Shown: piece by piece, positions 17,220 through 25,704 of the stretch
How positions within the stretch are numbered: position 1 is the stretch's first letter
Layout of the letters: each line of letters starts with the position of its first letter
Assembly: GCF_026712205.1 (NCBI RefSeq)
Contig: NZ_JAPPUW010000015.1
Span: 1-64,000, forward strand
Reading direction: 5' to 3'
Length of the DNA stretch: 64,000 nt
Source of the DNA: Pelomonas aquatica
GTDB lineage: Bacteria > Pseudomonadota > Gammaproteobacteria > Burkholderiales > Burkholderiaceae_C
Position numbers and translations under genes: made by a program
The notes under the pieces: generated by a model
Database searches by the model: none
What the model saw: only the letters and a program-made list of their open reading frames with translations
What the model was told of the DNA's origin: nothing

Positions 17220-17758
17220 TGGGCACGCTGCGCTGGCTCCCGCTGGCCCTCGCGGCGCCTGCCCTCGTGCAGGCGGCGCAGTTCGCGACGCTCGACGAGG
17301 CCGCGAAACGCGCCTTTCCCGAGGCCACGGCCTGGCGCGACCAGCTCGTGCAGGCCACGGCCGACGACATCAAGGCCCTCGCCGCGCTGGGCGGCGCCAC
17401 GCCGCGCACGTCGACCTGGCGCGCCCTCGTCGCGCTCAAGGGCGAGCAGGTGCTGGGTGTCATCGTGGCCGACGCCGTCGTCGGCAAGTTCGAATTGATC
17501 GACTATGCGGTCGCCGTCGGCAGCGACGGCCATGTCCGCAGCATCGAAGTGCTGAACTACCGCGAAAGCCACGGCTACGAGATCAAGCTGCCGGCCTGGC
17601 GCAAACAGTTCGTCGGCAAGGACGCACGGGCGCCGCTGCGCATCGGCGACGACATCGCCAACATCAGCGGCGCGACGCTGAGCTGCACCCACGTCACGGA
17701 CGGCGTGCGCCACATCGTCGCGCTGCTGGAGCGGCTGCACGCCAGCGGGCGGCTCTGA
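17219..17758 (+). CDS. FMN-binding domain protein (target of ApbE flavinylation)
   Basis: A 179-residue protein with a signal peptide (LALAAPALVQAA) and an FMN-binding domain of the NqrC/RnfG type. The flavinylation motif is DDIANISGATLSC. In this family ApbE links FMN to the Thr of SGAT, here Thr153. The domain start is recognisable in KGEQVLGVIVADAVVGKFELIDYAVAV. As a periplasmic flavoprotein it would shuttle single electrons between the membrane and an acceptor. The next gene, apbE, begins at the base after its stop. Confidence 0.9.
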   Translation: MGTLRWLPLALAAPALVQAAQFATLDEAAKRAFPEATAWRDQLVQATADDIKALAALGGATPRTSTWRALVALKGEQVLGVIVADAVVGKFELIDYAVAVGSDGHVRSIEVLNYRESHGYEIKLPAWRKQFVGKDARAPLRIGDDIANISGATLSCTHVTDGVRHIVALLERLHASGRL

Positions 17759-18871
17759 GTGGGCAGCACGCGGCGGGCCCAGGCCCTGCTCGGCACCCTC
17801 GTCGACATCGAGGTGCAGGCGCCCGCGGACGTCGCCGAGCCGGCGCTGGCCCTGGCCTTCCGCCGCGTGGCCGAGGTGCACGCGGCGATGAGCTTCCATG
17901 ACGCAGCCAGCGACCTGCGCCGCGTCGCGCGCGCCGCCGCCGGCACGGTGCTGCGCGTCGCGCCCGACACCCACGCCGTCCTCGCGCTCGCGCTGCGGCT
18001 GGAGGCCGGCAGCGATGGCGCCTTCAACCCCTGCTGCGCCGCGGCCCTGGTCGAGCGCGGCCTGCTGCCGCGGCCCGACGACGCCCTGCCCGGCACGGCC
18101 ACGTCGCTGGCCGAAGGCATCGAGCTGCTCGACGATGCGCAGCTGCGCCTGCGCCGGCCCGTGTGGATCGACCTCGGCGGCATCGCCAAGGGCCATGCGG
18201 TCGACGCGGCCGTGCAGGCCCTGCGCGACGCAGGCGTCGCGGCCGGCGTCGTCAACGCGGGCGGCGACCTGCGCACGTTCGGCCCGCAGCCGCTGACCGT
18301 GCAGCTGCGCGACCCGCGCCGGCCCGGCCTCGCCCGGCCCGTGGCCGAGATCCGCGACATGGCCTGCGCCACCAGCGCCTGGCTGTTAGGAGCCTGCGCG
18401 GCAGAGCGTAGCGCCCGCGCCGGGGCGAGTTGCGAGGCCAGGCCAGGCGCCGGCGAGGCGTGGGTCGGGACCCACAACGAGCCGGCAACGCCGCATGGCC
18501 CCGCAAATCGCCCCGGCCCTTCGGGTTGGGCCTGGCTCGGGCGCATGCGGTGTTGCTCGTCGTTGCGGGCGCGAGCCCGCGGCCTCCTCGCGCCTAGCCT
18601 GCGCCCGAGCCAGGCCCAACGCGGGTGCCACGCTCTGCCGCGCAGGCTCCTAGCCCAGCCCGACCGCCGCGCGGCCCACCTCGTCGGGCCGGCCCGGGGC
18701 GTCGAGGACAATCCGCCCATGTCCGTGACCGTATTCGCCCCTTGCTGTGCCGTCGCCGATGCGCTGACCAAGGTGGTCTGGCTGCGCGGCGCCGAGGCCG
18801 CACCGCTGCTGCGCGCCGAGCGGGCGCAGGCCCTGCTCTGGCGCGAGCAGGACGAACCGCTGACGCTGTAG
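17759..18871 (+). CDS. apbE: FAD:protein FMN transferase (ApbE) with an in-frame repeat insertion
   Basis: ApbE takes FMN from FAD and attaches it to Thr/Ser of periplasmic proteins, here presumably the upstream FMN-binding protein. Family blocks are present: LLGTLVDIEV, DLGGIAKGHAVDAA (Asp138), VVNAGGDLRTFG, CATSA (204-207), AHLVGPARG (His307) and VTVFAPCCAVADALTK (Asp334). Between CATSAWLL and QPDRRAAH lie about 89 extra residues encoded by a palindromic DNA element. Without it the spacing is nearly normal for the family. The frame stays open, so a 370-residue product is possible. I see no signal peptide. It starts with GTG. Confidence 0.82.
   Translation: MGSTRRAQALLGTLVDIEVQAPADVAEPALALAFRRVAEVHAAMSFHDAASDLRRVARAAAGTVLRVAPDTHAVLALALRLEAGSDGAFNPCCAAALVERGLLPRPDDALPGTATSLAEGIELLDDAQLRLRRPVWIDLGGIAKGHAVDAAVQALRDAGVAAGVVNAGGDLRTFGPQPLTVQLRDPRRPGLARPVAEIRDMACATSAWLLGACAAERSARAGASCEARPGAGEAWVGTHNEPATPHGPANRPGPSGWAWLGRMRCCSSLRARARGLLAPSLRPSQAQRGCHALPRRLLAQPDRRAAHLVGPARGVEDNPPMSVTVFAPCCAVADALTKVVWLRGAEAAPLLRAERAQALLWREQDEPLTL
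18387..18652. repeat. 266-bp palindromic element inserted within apbE
   Basis: The ends are perfect 22-base inverted repeats: TAGGAGCCTGCGCGGCAGAG at the left (18387-18408 in full) and its complement at 18631-18652, with weaker pairing for about ten more bases inward. A second pair of 21-base arms, based on GTTGGGCCTGGCTCGGGCGC, lies near 18526-18546 and 18600-18620. A third, imperfect pair is CAACGCCGCATG against CATGCGGTGTTG. There is no transposase. The form is that of a non-autonomous palindromic repeat (MITE or REP-like). Net length with one flanking base is 267, a multiple of three. Confidence 0.85.
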
Positions 18872-18881
18872 CAGGCTCCGC

Positions 18882-19415
18882 TTGAACCGGCCCCACAGTC
18901 CTCGGGCGGCGCATGCCCGCCACCACCTGCACCGGCCGCCGGCCACGCGGCCGCTGCCCGTGGGCCTGCGCCCGCAGCGCTGGCAGCGCTGGGCCGTGCA
19001 TGCGTCCACGCTGGCGCTCACGCTGACCGGCATCGCCTGGCTGCTGGCCCACCACCTGCTGCGTTCCACCGGCACCTTCGGCGAGGAGCTGCCCAGCCCC
19101 ATCGAGCCCTGGGCGCTGCGGCTGCACGGCATGCTGGCCCAGGTCTTTCTGCTCGTGCTGGGCTCGATGAGCGCCGTGCACATCGTGTTCGGCTGGCGGC
19201 TGAAGCGCAGCCTGTGGAGTGGCGGCGGCCTCGTCGCGCTCAGCGGGGTGCTGCTCACCAGCGGCCTGGCGCTCTACTACGCGCCCGAGCACTGGCATGC
19301 CGGCGCCAGCCTGCTGCACTGGGGCACGGGCCTGGGCCTGCTGCCGCTGGTCTGGGTGCATGTGCTGGCCGCGCGACGCTCGCGCCCGCAGCCGCCGCGC
19401 GTCAGCGCGGATTGA
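18882..19415 (+). CDS. Small polytopic membrane protein, possible b-type cytochrome
   Basis: About 177 residues if it starts at TTG 18882, or 151 from GTG 18960. There are four predicted helices: AVHASTLALTLTGIAWLLA, LRLHGMLAQVFLLVLG, GGGLVALSGVLLTSGLALYY and LLHWGTGLGLLPLVWVHVLA. Histidines inside or at the edges of helices (VHAST, LHGML, VHIVF, LHWG, WVHV) could ligate haem b, as in cytochrome b561-like or ferric-reductase-like proteins. As the last gene of the operon it is a plausible quinol-to-periplasm electron donor. The family assignment is uncertain. Confidence 0.65.
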   Translation: MNRPHSPRAAHARHHLHRPPATRPLPVGLRPQRWQRWAVHASTLALTLTGIAWLLAHHLLRSTGTFGEELPSPIEPWALRLHGMLAQVFLLVLGSMSAVHIVFGWRLKRSLWSGGGLVALSGVLLTSGLALYYAPEHWHAGASLLHWGTGLGLLPLVWVHVLAARRSRPQPPRVSAD

Positions 19416-22400
19416 GCCGGTCCAGCAGCAGGTCGCAGGCCTTCAGCGCCTTCGCGAAATCCAGCCGCGCGACGGCCGCGCCCAGCGCCGCGAACTCCGG
19501 CCCCAGCGCGTCGCCATGGGCGGTGGCCAGTTGCTCGCAGGCGGCCACCGAGCGCATATTGCGCTCCACCAGCAGCAGGCGCAGCCGCCGCAGCGCCTCC
19601 AGCGGCGTGCCCGGCGCCTGCGCCTGCGGCGCGGCCGGGCCGGCGGCTGCGCCGGGATCCAGCAGCCTCAGCGTGGCGTCCAGCAGGGTCTGCAGTTCGC
19701 CCAGCCCCGCCTCGGCCGCCGCGATGTCGCCGCGGCTCCGCAGCGCCTCTTCCTGCCGCCCGGCCAGCGCGGCCAGCGCGTTCGCGCCGACGCCGCCGGC
19801 CAGGCCGCGCAGCGTGTGCAGCACGCGCAGCGCGTCGCCGGCGGCCTGCCCGCGCAGATGGCGGCGCAGCGCGCCCATCTCGGCCGGCATGTCCAGCACG
19901 AAGGACTTGGCGAGGCGCTCATACAGGGCCTGCCGGCCGCCCAGGCGCTGCAGCGCGGCGTCGCGGTCCAGCAGCACGGGCGCCGGTGCGGCCTCGGGCG
20001 CGCGGGCCAGCGCCGGCTCGACATGGCCGACATGGCGGCGCAGGCAGGCGACGAGCTGCTCCAGGTCCACCGGCTTGGCGATGTGGTCGCGCATGCCGGC
20101 GGCCAGGCAGGCCTCGCGGTCGGCGGCCATCGCATTCGCCGTCATCGCGATGACGAGGCTGCCGGGGCGGCGCGCCAGGATGCGCTGCGTCGCCTCGAAG
20201 CCGTCGATGTCGGGCATCTGCAGGTCCATCAGGATGGCGTCGAAGCCAGGCTCCGCGACTGCGGCCAGGTGCACGCCCTCGATGCCGCCGCCGGCCAGCG
20301 TGACGCTGGCGCCCTCGCCTTCCAGCAGTTCCTGCGCGACCTGGCGGTTGAAGCCGTTGTCCTCGACGACGAGCAGGCGCATGCCTGTCAGCCGCGGCTC
20401 GCCGCCCTCGCCCGGGCGCAGCTGCACCGGCTCGCCGCGCGTGGCCTCGGCGACCACGTCGTGCAGCATGGAGGCCGTGACCGGCTTGACCAGATAGCCG
20501 CCCAGGCTGGCGATCTCCTGCTCGCTGCGCTCGGCCAGCAGCTCGCGGCCGTGGGCCGTGACCATGATGATGACGGGCGCGTCGGACTCGTGGCTGTCGC
20601 GGATGCGGCGCGAGGTCTCCCAGCCGTCCAGCCCGGGCATGCGCCAGTCCATCAGGATGAGCTCGTAGTGCGGCTCGCCGCGCTCGGCGGCCAGATGCAC
20701 CAGGGCCAGGGCCTGCTCGCCGCTGGCGGCCAGGTCGCAGTCCCAGCCCAGGCTCGAGGCGATGCCCTGCAGCACCTCGCGGGCCATCGGGTTGTCGTCG
20801 ACGATCAACACCTTGAGGCCGGGGCGGACCGGCTCCGGCGGCAGGGCTTGGGCGGGTGCGACGGGCAGCGCCAGCTCGAAATGGAAGCGGCTGCCCTCGC
20901 CGACGCGGCTTTGCACGCGCAGCTCGCCGCCCATCAGCGCGACGAGGCGGCGGCTGATCGCCAGGCCCAGGCCGGTGCCGCCGTAGCGTCGCGAGGTCGA
21001 CTGCTCGGCCTGGCTGAAGCCGGTGAAGATGTGCTCCAGCTTGTCGTCCGGGATGCCGATGCCGGTGTCGCCGACCTCGAAGCGGATGCGGGCCTGGCCG
21101 TCCTCCGCCTTCAGCAGCGCCAGCCCCAGCACGACCTCGCCATGCTCGGTGAACTTGAGCGCATTGCCGGCCAGGTTCAGCAGCACCTGGCGCAGCCGCG
21201 TCGCATCGCCGACCAGGGCCGCCGGCAGGCGCGGGTCGAGGCGGAACAGCATCTCGACGTCCTTGGCGCCGACCTGGGCCGACAGGATCACGGCCAGCTC
21301 GCGCATGAACTCGCTGAGCTCGAAGCGGTGCGGGTCCAGCTCCATCTTGCCGGCCTCGACCTTGGAGAAGTCCAGCACATCGTTGATGACGGCCAGCAGC
21401 GCCTGGGCCGCCGTGCGGGCCTTGCTCGCGTAGTCGTGCTGGCGCGGCGTCAGCCCGGTGCGCAGCAGCAGGTTGAGCATGCCCAGGGCACCGCTCATCG
21501 GCGTGCGGATCTCGTGGCTCATATTGGCCAGGAAGTCGCTCTTGGCCTGGCTGGCCGCCTCGGCCACGACGCGCGCGCGCACCAGCTCGACCTCGGCGCG
21601 GTGGCGCTCGGTCACGTCGATCAGCATCTGCACGACGTTGACCAGCCGGCCGCGCCGGTCGCGGATGGCGCTGGCGCTGCCGTCGACGAAGAGCTCGCCG
21701 CCGCCCGGCAGCGCGAAGCCGCGCTCGAAGCGGACATGGTCCAGCCGCGCGCTGGCCAGGCGGTTCAGCTCGCCGCCGTGCAGCCGGCCGGGGCGGAAGT
21801 CCGGCAGGTCGGCCAGCTTGGCGCCGCGCAGCGACTCGGCCGAGCGGCAGAGCATGGCCGTCAGCGCGGTGTTCACGTCGACGATGAGGCCATGCGCATC
21901 GCACAGCGCGATGCCCACCTGGGCACGCTCGAACATGCCGCGAAAGCGCCGCTCGCTGTCGTTCAGCGCCCGCGTGCGCTGCTCCACGCGCGCTTCCAGC
22001 AACTGCCTCTCGGCCGCCAACTGCTCGGTCATGCGGTTGAAGCTGAGCGCCAGCGTGCGGAACTCGCGGAAGCCGTTGACCGGCGCCCGCTCGTCCAGGC
22101 GGCCGTCGGCGATGCGCGCGGCCGAGCGGGTCAGCTGCCGCACCGGCGCCAGCAGCCGCCGCCCGGCCAGCAGGGCCAGCGCCAGCGCGGCCAGCGAGAC
22201 CAGCGCGACCAGCAGCAGCAGCCGCTGGCGCAGCAGGCGGGCCGGCGCCAGGGCCTCGTCCGCATCGATCTTGCTGGCGATGCCCCAGCCCAGCGCCGGC
22301 AGGTGGGCCCAGGCGGCGATCACGTCGACGCCGGCGTAGTCGCGCGCCAGGCCGCTGCCGCTTTCGCCGCGCAGCCCGCGCAGGGCCGGCACGGGGGGGC

Positions 22401-23178
22401 TCATCTGCGGGTCGATCGACCGGGCCGCCGCGCCGGCCGCACGCCGCCCCACGTTGACGAAGACGGCCCGCTCGCCGTCGCGCTGCAGCAGCACGGTCTC
22501 GCCGCTCAGCGCCAGGCCCGAGCGATCGGCGGCAACGGCCGTCAGGCGCCGCATGTCCAGCTGCAGCACGACGCTGCCGAGCACGCGGCCCGCGGCGACG
22601 ACGGGATGGATCACGAAGGGCGCGGCCGGCCCGGCCCCGCGCGGCGGCTGCATGCGGGCCAGTTGGGGGTTGAGCTGTTCGATGACGAGGCGGTGGGCCG
22701 CGAGCAGGTCGCTGCCTTCGAAGGGCCCCTGGTCCAGCCGCGCCGGCACCGGGCCGGCGAGCGGTTCGAGCGCATAGCTGATGCGGCCATCGGGCTGCAC
22801 CAGCAGCAGGTTGAGGTATTTGCCGTTGTCGCGCAGGCGCTGGAAGAAGGCCAGGCTCGCGGCCGGCACGCGCGTCGCGGCCGCGTCCCGTTGCTGCGCC
22901 AGCAGTTCGCCGCTGTCGCTCGACTGGGCGACGAGGCGGGCGTCGACGTCGACCTCGTTGAGGAACTCGTTGATCTCGTGGACCTTCTTGCGCGTGATCG
23001 CCACCAGGCCCTCGGTCACGAGGGCGCGCAGTTGGCTCTCGGAGGCCTGCAACTGCCACCATCCCGCCAGCCCGAGCGGCAGCACGGACAGCAGCATGAA
23101 GCCGATGAGCAGGGCCGGTCCCAGCCCCGGGGCCGGCCGCGACGGGGCTGGGGCGGCGATGGCGTCAGCGCTCGGCAT
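19402..23178 (-). CDS. Hybrid sensor histidine kinase (dCache-HAMP-PAS-HisKA-HATPase-REC-REC-HPt)
   Basis: A 1258-residue membrane kinase. Helix 1 is near residues 19-40, a ~260-residue periplasmic dCache-like sensor follows, then helix 2 ([20 protein letters not shown]), HAMP and PAS. The H-box is [11 protein letters not shown] (intact). HATPase has [17 protein letters not shown] and GGTGLGL. Two receivers follow ([28 protein letters not shown]) and a C-terminal HPt ([13 protein letters not shown]). It is thus a self-contained phosphorelay. I chose ATG 23178, which overlaps the end of the binding-protein gene by 14 bases. It overlaps the previous operon tail to tail. Confidence 0.92.
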   Translation of the reverse strand: MPSADAIAAPAPSRPAPGLGPALLIGFMLLSVLPLGLAGWWQLQASESQLRALVTEGLVAITRKKVHEINEFLNEVDVDARLVAQSSDSGELLAQQRDAAATRVPAASLAFFQRLRDNGKYLNLLLVQPDGRISYALEPLAGPVPARLDQGPFEGSDLLAAHRLVIEQLNPQLARMQPPRGAGPAAPFVIHPVVAAGRVLGSVVLQLDMRRLTAVAADRSGLALSGETVLLQRDGERAVFVNVGRRAAGAAARSIDPQMSPPVPALRGLRGESGSGLARDYAGVDVIAAWAHLPALGWGIASKIDADEALAPARLLRQRLLLLVALVSLAALALALLAGRRLLAPVRQLTRSAARIADGRLDERAPVNGFREFRTLALSFNRMTEQLAAERQLLEARVEQRTRALNDSERRFRGMFERAQVGIALCDAHGLIVDVNTALTAMLCRSAESLRGAKLADLPDFRPGRLHGGELNRLASARLDHVRFERGFALPGGGELFVDGSASAIRDRRGRLVNVVQMLIDVTERHRAEVELVRARVVAEAASQAKSDFLANMSHEIRTPMSGALGMLNLLLRTGLTPRQHDYASKARTAAQALLAVINDVLDFSKVEAGKMELDPHRFELSEFMRELAVILSAQVGAKDVEMLFRLDPRLPAALVGDATRLRQVLLNLAGNALKFTEHGEVVLGLALLKAEDGQARIRFEVGDTGIGIPDDKLEHIFTGFSQAEQSTSRRYGGTGLGLAISRRLVALMGGELRVQSRVGEGSRFHFELALPVAPAQALPPEPVRPGLKVLIVDDNPMAREVLQGIASSLGWDCDLAASGEQALALVHLAAERGEPHYELILMDWRMPGLDGWETSRRIRDSHESDAPVIIMVTAHGRELLAERSEQEIASLGGYLVKPVTASMLHDVVAEATRGEPVQLRPGEGGEPRLTGMRLLVVEDNGFNRQVAQELLEGEGASVTLAGGGIEGVHLAAVAEPGFDAILMDLQMPDIDGFEATQRILARRPGSLVIAMTANAMAADREACLAAGMRDHIAKPVDLEQLVACLRRHVGHVEPALARAPEAAPAPVLLDRDAALQRLGGRQALYERLAKSFVLDMPAEMGALRRHLRGQAAGDALRVLHTLRGLAGGVGANALAALAGRQEEALRSRGDIAAAEAGLGELQTLLDATLRLLDPGAAAGPAAPQAQAPGTPLEALRRLRLLLVERNMRSVAACEQLATAHGDALGPEFAALGAAVARLDFAKALKACDLLLDRLNPR

Positions 23179-24391
23179 GGCTTTCCGGCAGGGCTTCCCA
23201 GAAGGCCTTGGGCCGGTAGGTCGGCCAGGGCGAGGGCTTGATGTAGCGCGGCGACGCGAACACCTCGTCGAGCCGCCCGTCGGCGCGGACCTGGGCGATG
23301 CGCAGCTGCCGCCACAGGTGGCGGGTCTGCGCATCGACGATCGCGACGCCATGGGGCGCAACGACCGACTGCTGGCCGATGTTGGCGTTGACCGCCTCGG
23401 TCTGCGGGTCGCCGACCTCGCGCACCGCGGCCGCCCAGAGCTGCACGCCGACATAGGCCGAGACCACCGGGTCGCTGGCCTTGGCCCTGTCGCCATCGAA
23501 GCGGCGCAGCCGGGCCAGGAAGTCGCCGTTGCCGGGGCCGGGCAGCGAGGCCAGATAGCTCCATGCGGCGAAATGCCGTTCCAGCCGCCCGCCGCCTTCG
23601 GCGTGCATCGCCGGCTCGTCGGCGCTGAAGGACAGCAGCGGCAGACTGCCCATGCCGGCGTCCGCCAGCGCGCCGAACAGCGCCGCGTTGCTGTCGCCAT
23701 TGATCGTGCTGAGCACCAGGTCGGGCTTCAGCCGGCGCAGGTCGACGACGACGTCCGCCATGCCGGTCGATCCCAGCGGCAGCAGGCGCTCGCCCAGCAC
23801 CTGGCCGCCTTGGAGCTGGACGAAGTCGCGCAGCAGCGCATGGGCGACGCGCGGGAACACATAGTCCGAGCCCACCAGATAGACCCGCCGCCCGAAGCCC
23901 TGCATGGCCCAGCCGGTGGCCGGCAGCAGCTGCTGGTTCGGCGACGCACCCAGGTAGACGATGTGGGGCGACTGCTCCAGGCCTTCGTAGGCCATCGGGT
24001 AGAACAGCAGATGCCGGTGCGCCTCGATGACGGGCTTGACGGCCTTGCGGCAGGCCGAGGTCCAGCAGCCGAACAGCGCCACGGCCTGCTTCTCGCCGAT
24101 CAGGCGTTCGGCCGCCACGGCGGCCCGCGCGGGGTCGGAGCGGGTGTCCTCGACCAGCACCTGCACCGGCCGCCCGAGCAGGCCGCCGGCCGCGTTGATC
24201 TCGGCCGCCGCCATCTGCACGGCGGCGACGAGGGGCGCCTCGCTGACGGCCAGCGTGCCGCTGAGCGAATGCAGCACGCCGATGACGATGGGCCTGCGCT
24301 CGCCGGGCGGGTGCCACAGCAGCCACGCGACCACCGCCACGGCGACCACCAGCGCCGCCTGCAGCAGGCTCCAAGCGGCACGCCGGCGCAT
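23165..24391 (-). CDS. UrtA/AmiC-like periplasmic binding protein with N-terminal membrane anchor
   Basis: A 408-residue protein with one N-terminal helix (LLQAALVVAVAVVAWLLW) and a type I periplasmic binding fold. FGCWTSACRKAVKPVIEAHR, LFYPMAYEGLEQSPHIVYLG and ASPNQQLLPA are the family hallmarks of urea and short-chain amide binding proteins. No permease or ATPase is nearby. It lies between two signalling genes, 5 bases after one and overlapping the next by 14. It is therefore probably a ligand sensor subunit rather than a transporter part. A Cys lipobox is not obvious. The start ATG 24391 avoids the upstream antisense-type extension. Confidence 0.85.
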   Translation of the reverse strand: MRRRAAWSLLQAALVVAVAVVAWLLWHPPGERRPIVIGVLHSLSGTLAVSEAPLVAAVQMAAAEINAAGGLLGRPVQVLVEDTRSDPARAAVAAERLIGEKQAVALFGCWTSACRKAVKPVIEAHRHLLFYPMAYEGLEQSPHIVYLGASPNQQLLPATGWAMQGFGRRVYLVGSDYVFPRVAHALLRDFVQLQGGQVLGERLLPLGSTGMADVVVDLRRLKPDLVLSTINGDSNAALFGALADAGMGSLPLLSFSADEPAMHAEGGGRLERHFAAWSYLASLPGPGNGDFLARLRRFDGDRAKASDPVVSAYVGVQLWAAAVREVGDPQTEAVNANIGQQSVVAPHGVAIVDAQTRHLWRQLRIAQVRADGRLDEVFASPRYIKPSPWPTYRPKAFWEALPESHAER

Positions 24392-24396
24392 CGCGA

Positions 24397-25566
24397 TCAG
24401 CCCGCAGCCGTGCGCCGCGCCTCCGGTGAAATCATCGGCAGCGTCAGCCGCACCGTGGTGCCCAGGCCGGGCGTGGACTCGACCTGGATCTGGCCGCCCA
24501 GCGCGAAGGTGACGAGGTTGCGCACGATGTAGAGCCCGGGCTCGCTGCGGTTGGGACCGAAGCGGGTCGAGAAGAAGGGGTCGAACACGCGGCCCAGCAG
24601 GCCCGGCGGGATGCCGACGCCGTGGTCCTGCACGGTGACGACGAGCTGGTCCGTGCCCAGCGGCCGCACGCGGATGCGGACCTCGCCGCCGGCCTCGCGG
24701 TAGGCGTGCTTGACGGCGTTCTGGATCAGCGTGGAAAGCACCTTGGCCAGCGCGCCGCGGAAGCTCAGCAGGTGCAGGTCGTCGCCCGCGTCCAGCTCGC
24801 AGTGCACCTGGTGGGCCTCCAGCGCCTCCGACAGGCCGGCGACGACCTCGTGGACAAGCTCCAGCAGCGAGAAGCTGCGGCGCTGGTCGCCGAAGTTGTC
24901 GGCCGTGGACTGCAGGAAGGAGTCGACGATGGACAGCGTGCGCTGCAGGTTGGACAGCACCAGGCCGACGCTCTCCTCGCTGACGCGCAGATGCTTGTCG
25001 AGGTCGCTGCGCTTGAGCTGGCCGGCCTGCACCAGCGTGTTCAGCTGGGCCAGGTCGTCCTGCATCGTGCAGGCCGAGATCAGCGCGTTGCCCAGCGGCG
25101 AGCTCAGCTCCTGCGCGATGCCGGCGATGGTGCGGCCGACCGACGCGAGCTTGTCGCGCTGGAAGAGCTCGATCTGCGAGCGCGCAAAGCTCTCCGACGC
25201 CAGCTTCAGCGCCAGCTGGGTGCGCACGCGCGCCTTCACGACGACATCGACGAAGGGCTTGGGGATGTAGTCCACCGCGCCATGCGCGAAGCCCTCGGCC
25301 TCGTCGGCGGCGCTGCCCTGTACGGTCACGAAGATGACGGGAATGCCGCGCGTGCGCGGGTCGGCCTTCAGGCGGTCGCAGACCTCGTAACCGCTCATCT
25401 CGGGCATCAGCACGTCGAGCAGGATCAGGTCGGGCAGCTGCTGGGCGCAGAAGGCCAGCGCCTCGGCGCCGCTGGTGGCCATCGACACCTCGCATTCGTC
25501 CACCAGCAGCTGGTAGAGGGCGTGGATGTTGCTGGGCTGATCGTCAACGACGAGTATGAGCGGCAT
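24397..25566 (-). CDS. Receiver-histidine kinase protein lacking the phospho-accepting His
   Basis: A 389-residue soluble protein: an N-terminal receiver (VVDDQ with Asp8/9, phospho-Asp51, Lys103), a coiled linker, a HisKA-like dimerisation region and a C-terminal HATPase (N-box LIQNAVKHAY, G1 DHGVGIPPG, G2 GLYIVRNLV). The expected H-box AHEL..PLG reads GIAQELSSPLGN, so residue 152 is Gln (codon CAG, bases 25111-25113) where family members have His. The ATP site looks intact. It may be a pseudokinase, phosphatase or scaffold driven by its receiver. It is the first gene of the leftward unit. Confidence 0.88.
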   Translation of the reverse strand: MPLILVVDDQPSNIHALYQLLVDECEVSMATSGAEALAFCAQQLPDLILLDVLMPEMSGYEVCDRLKADPRTRGIPVIFVTVQGSAADEAEGFAHGAVDYIPKPFVDVVVKARVRTQLALKLASESFARSQIELFQRDKLASVGRTIAGIAQELSSPLGNALISACTMQDDLAQLNTLVQAGQLKRSDLDKHLRVSEESVGLVLSNLQRTLSIVDSFLQSTADNFGDQRRSFSLLELVHEVVAGLSEALEAHQVHCELDAGDDLHLLSFRGALAKVLSTLIQNAVKHAYREAGGEVRIRVRPLGTDQLVVTVQDHGVGIPPGLLGRVFDPFFSTRFGPNRSEPGLYIVRNLVTFALGGQIQVESTPGLGTTVRLTLPMISPEARRTAAG

Positions 25567-25704
25567 GGCCGTTCAGGATAACCGCAGCGCCGGCCCGCAC
25601 ACCAGGAGCCGGCCGGTGGTTTTCCCCAGGGCGCAGCCGTGCAATCCGTCGCGCATCGGCGTCGCCTCGCACGCCCATAATCGACCGGCACGACGCTACC
25701 GCCC

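Noticed and set aside
18387-18652. Insertion sequence
   Set aside because: It has terminal inverted repeats but is only 266 bp, with no transposase frame and no clear target duplication. It is called a non-autonomous palindromic repeat instead.
17759-18871. apbE as a pseudogene
   Set aside because: The insertion keeps the frame, both halves retain motifs and the stop is at the normal C-terminus, so loss of function is not shown. I kept it as a CDS with a noted insertion.
19219-23241. A 1340-codon plus-strand frame opposite the hybrid kinase, and similar long frames opposite other genes (777-2687, 7578-8295, 27390-29861, 28805-31786, 54412-57711)
   Set aside because: All show Gln/His/Arg/Ala-rich shadow composition and lie over genes with full family motifs. 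High GC leaves few stops in the opposite frames.
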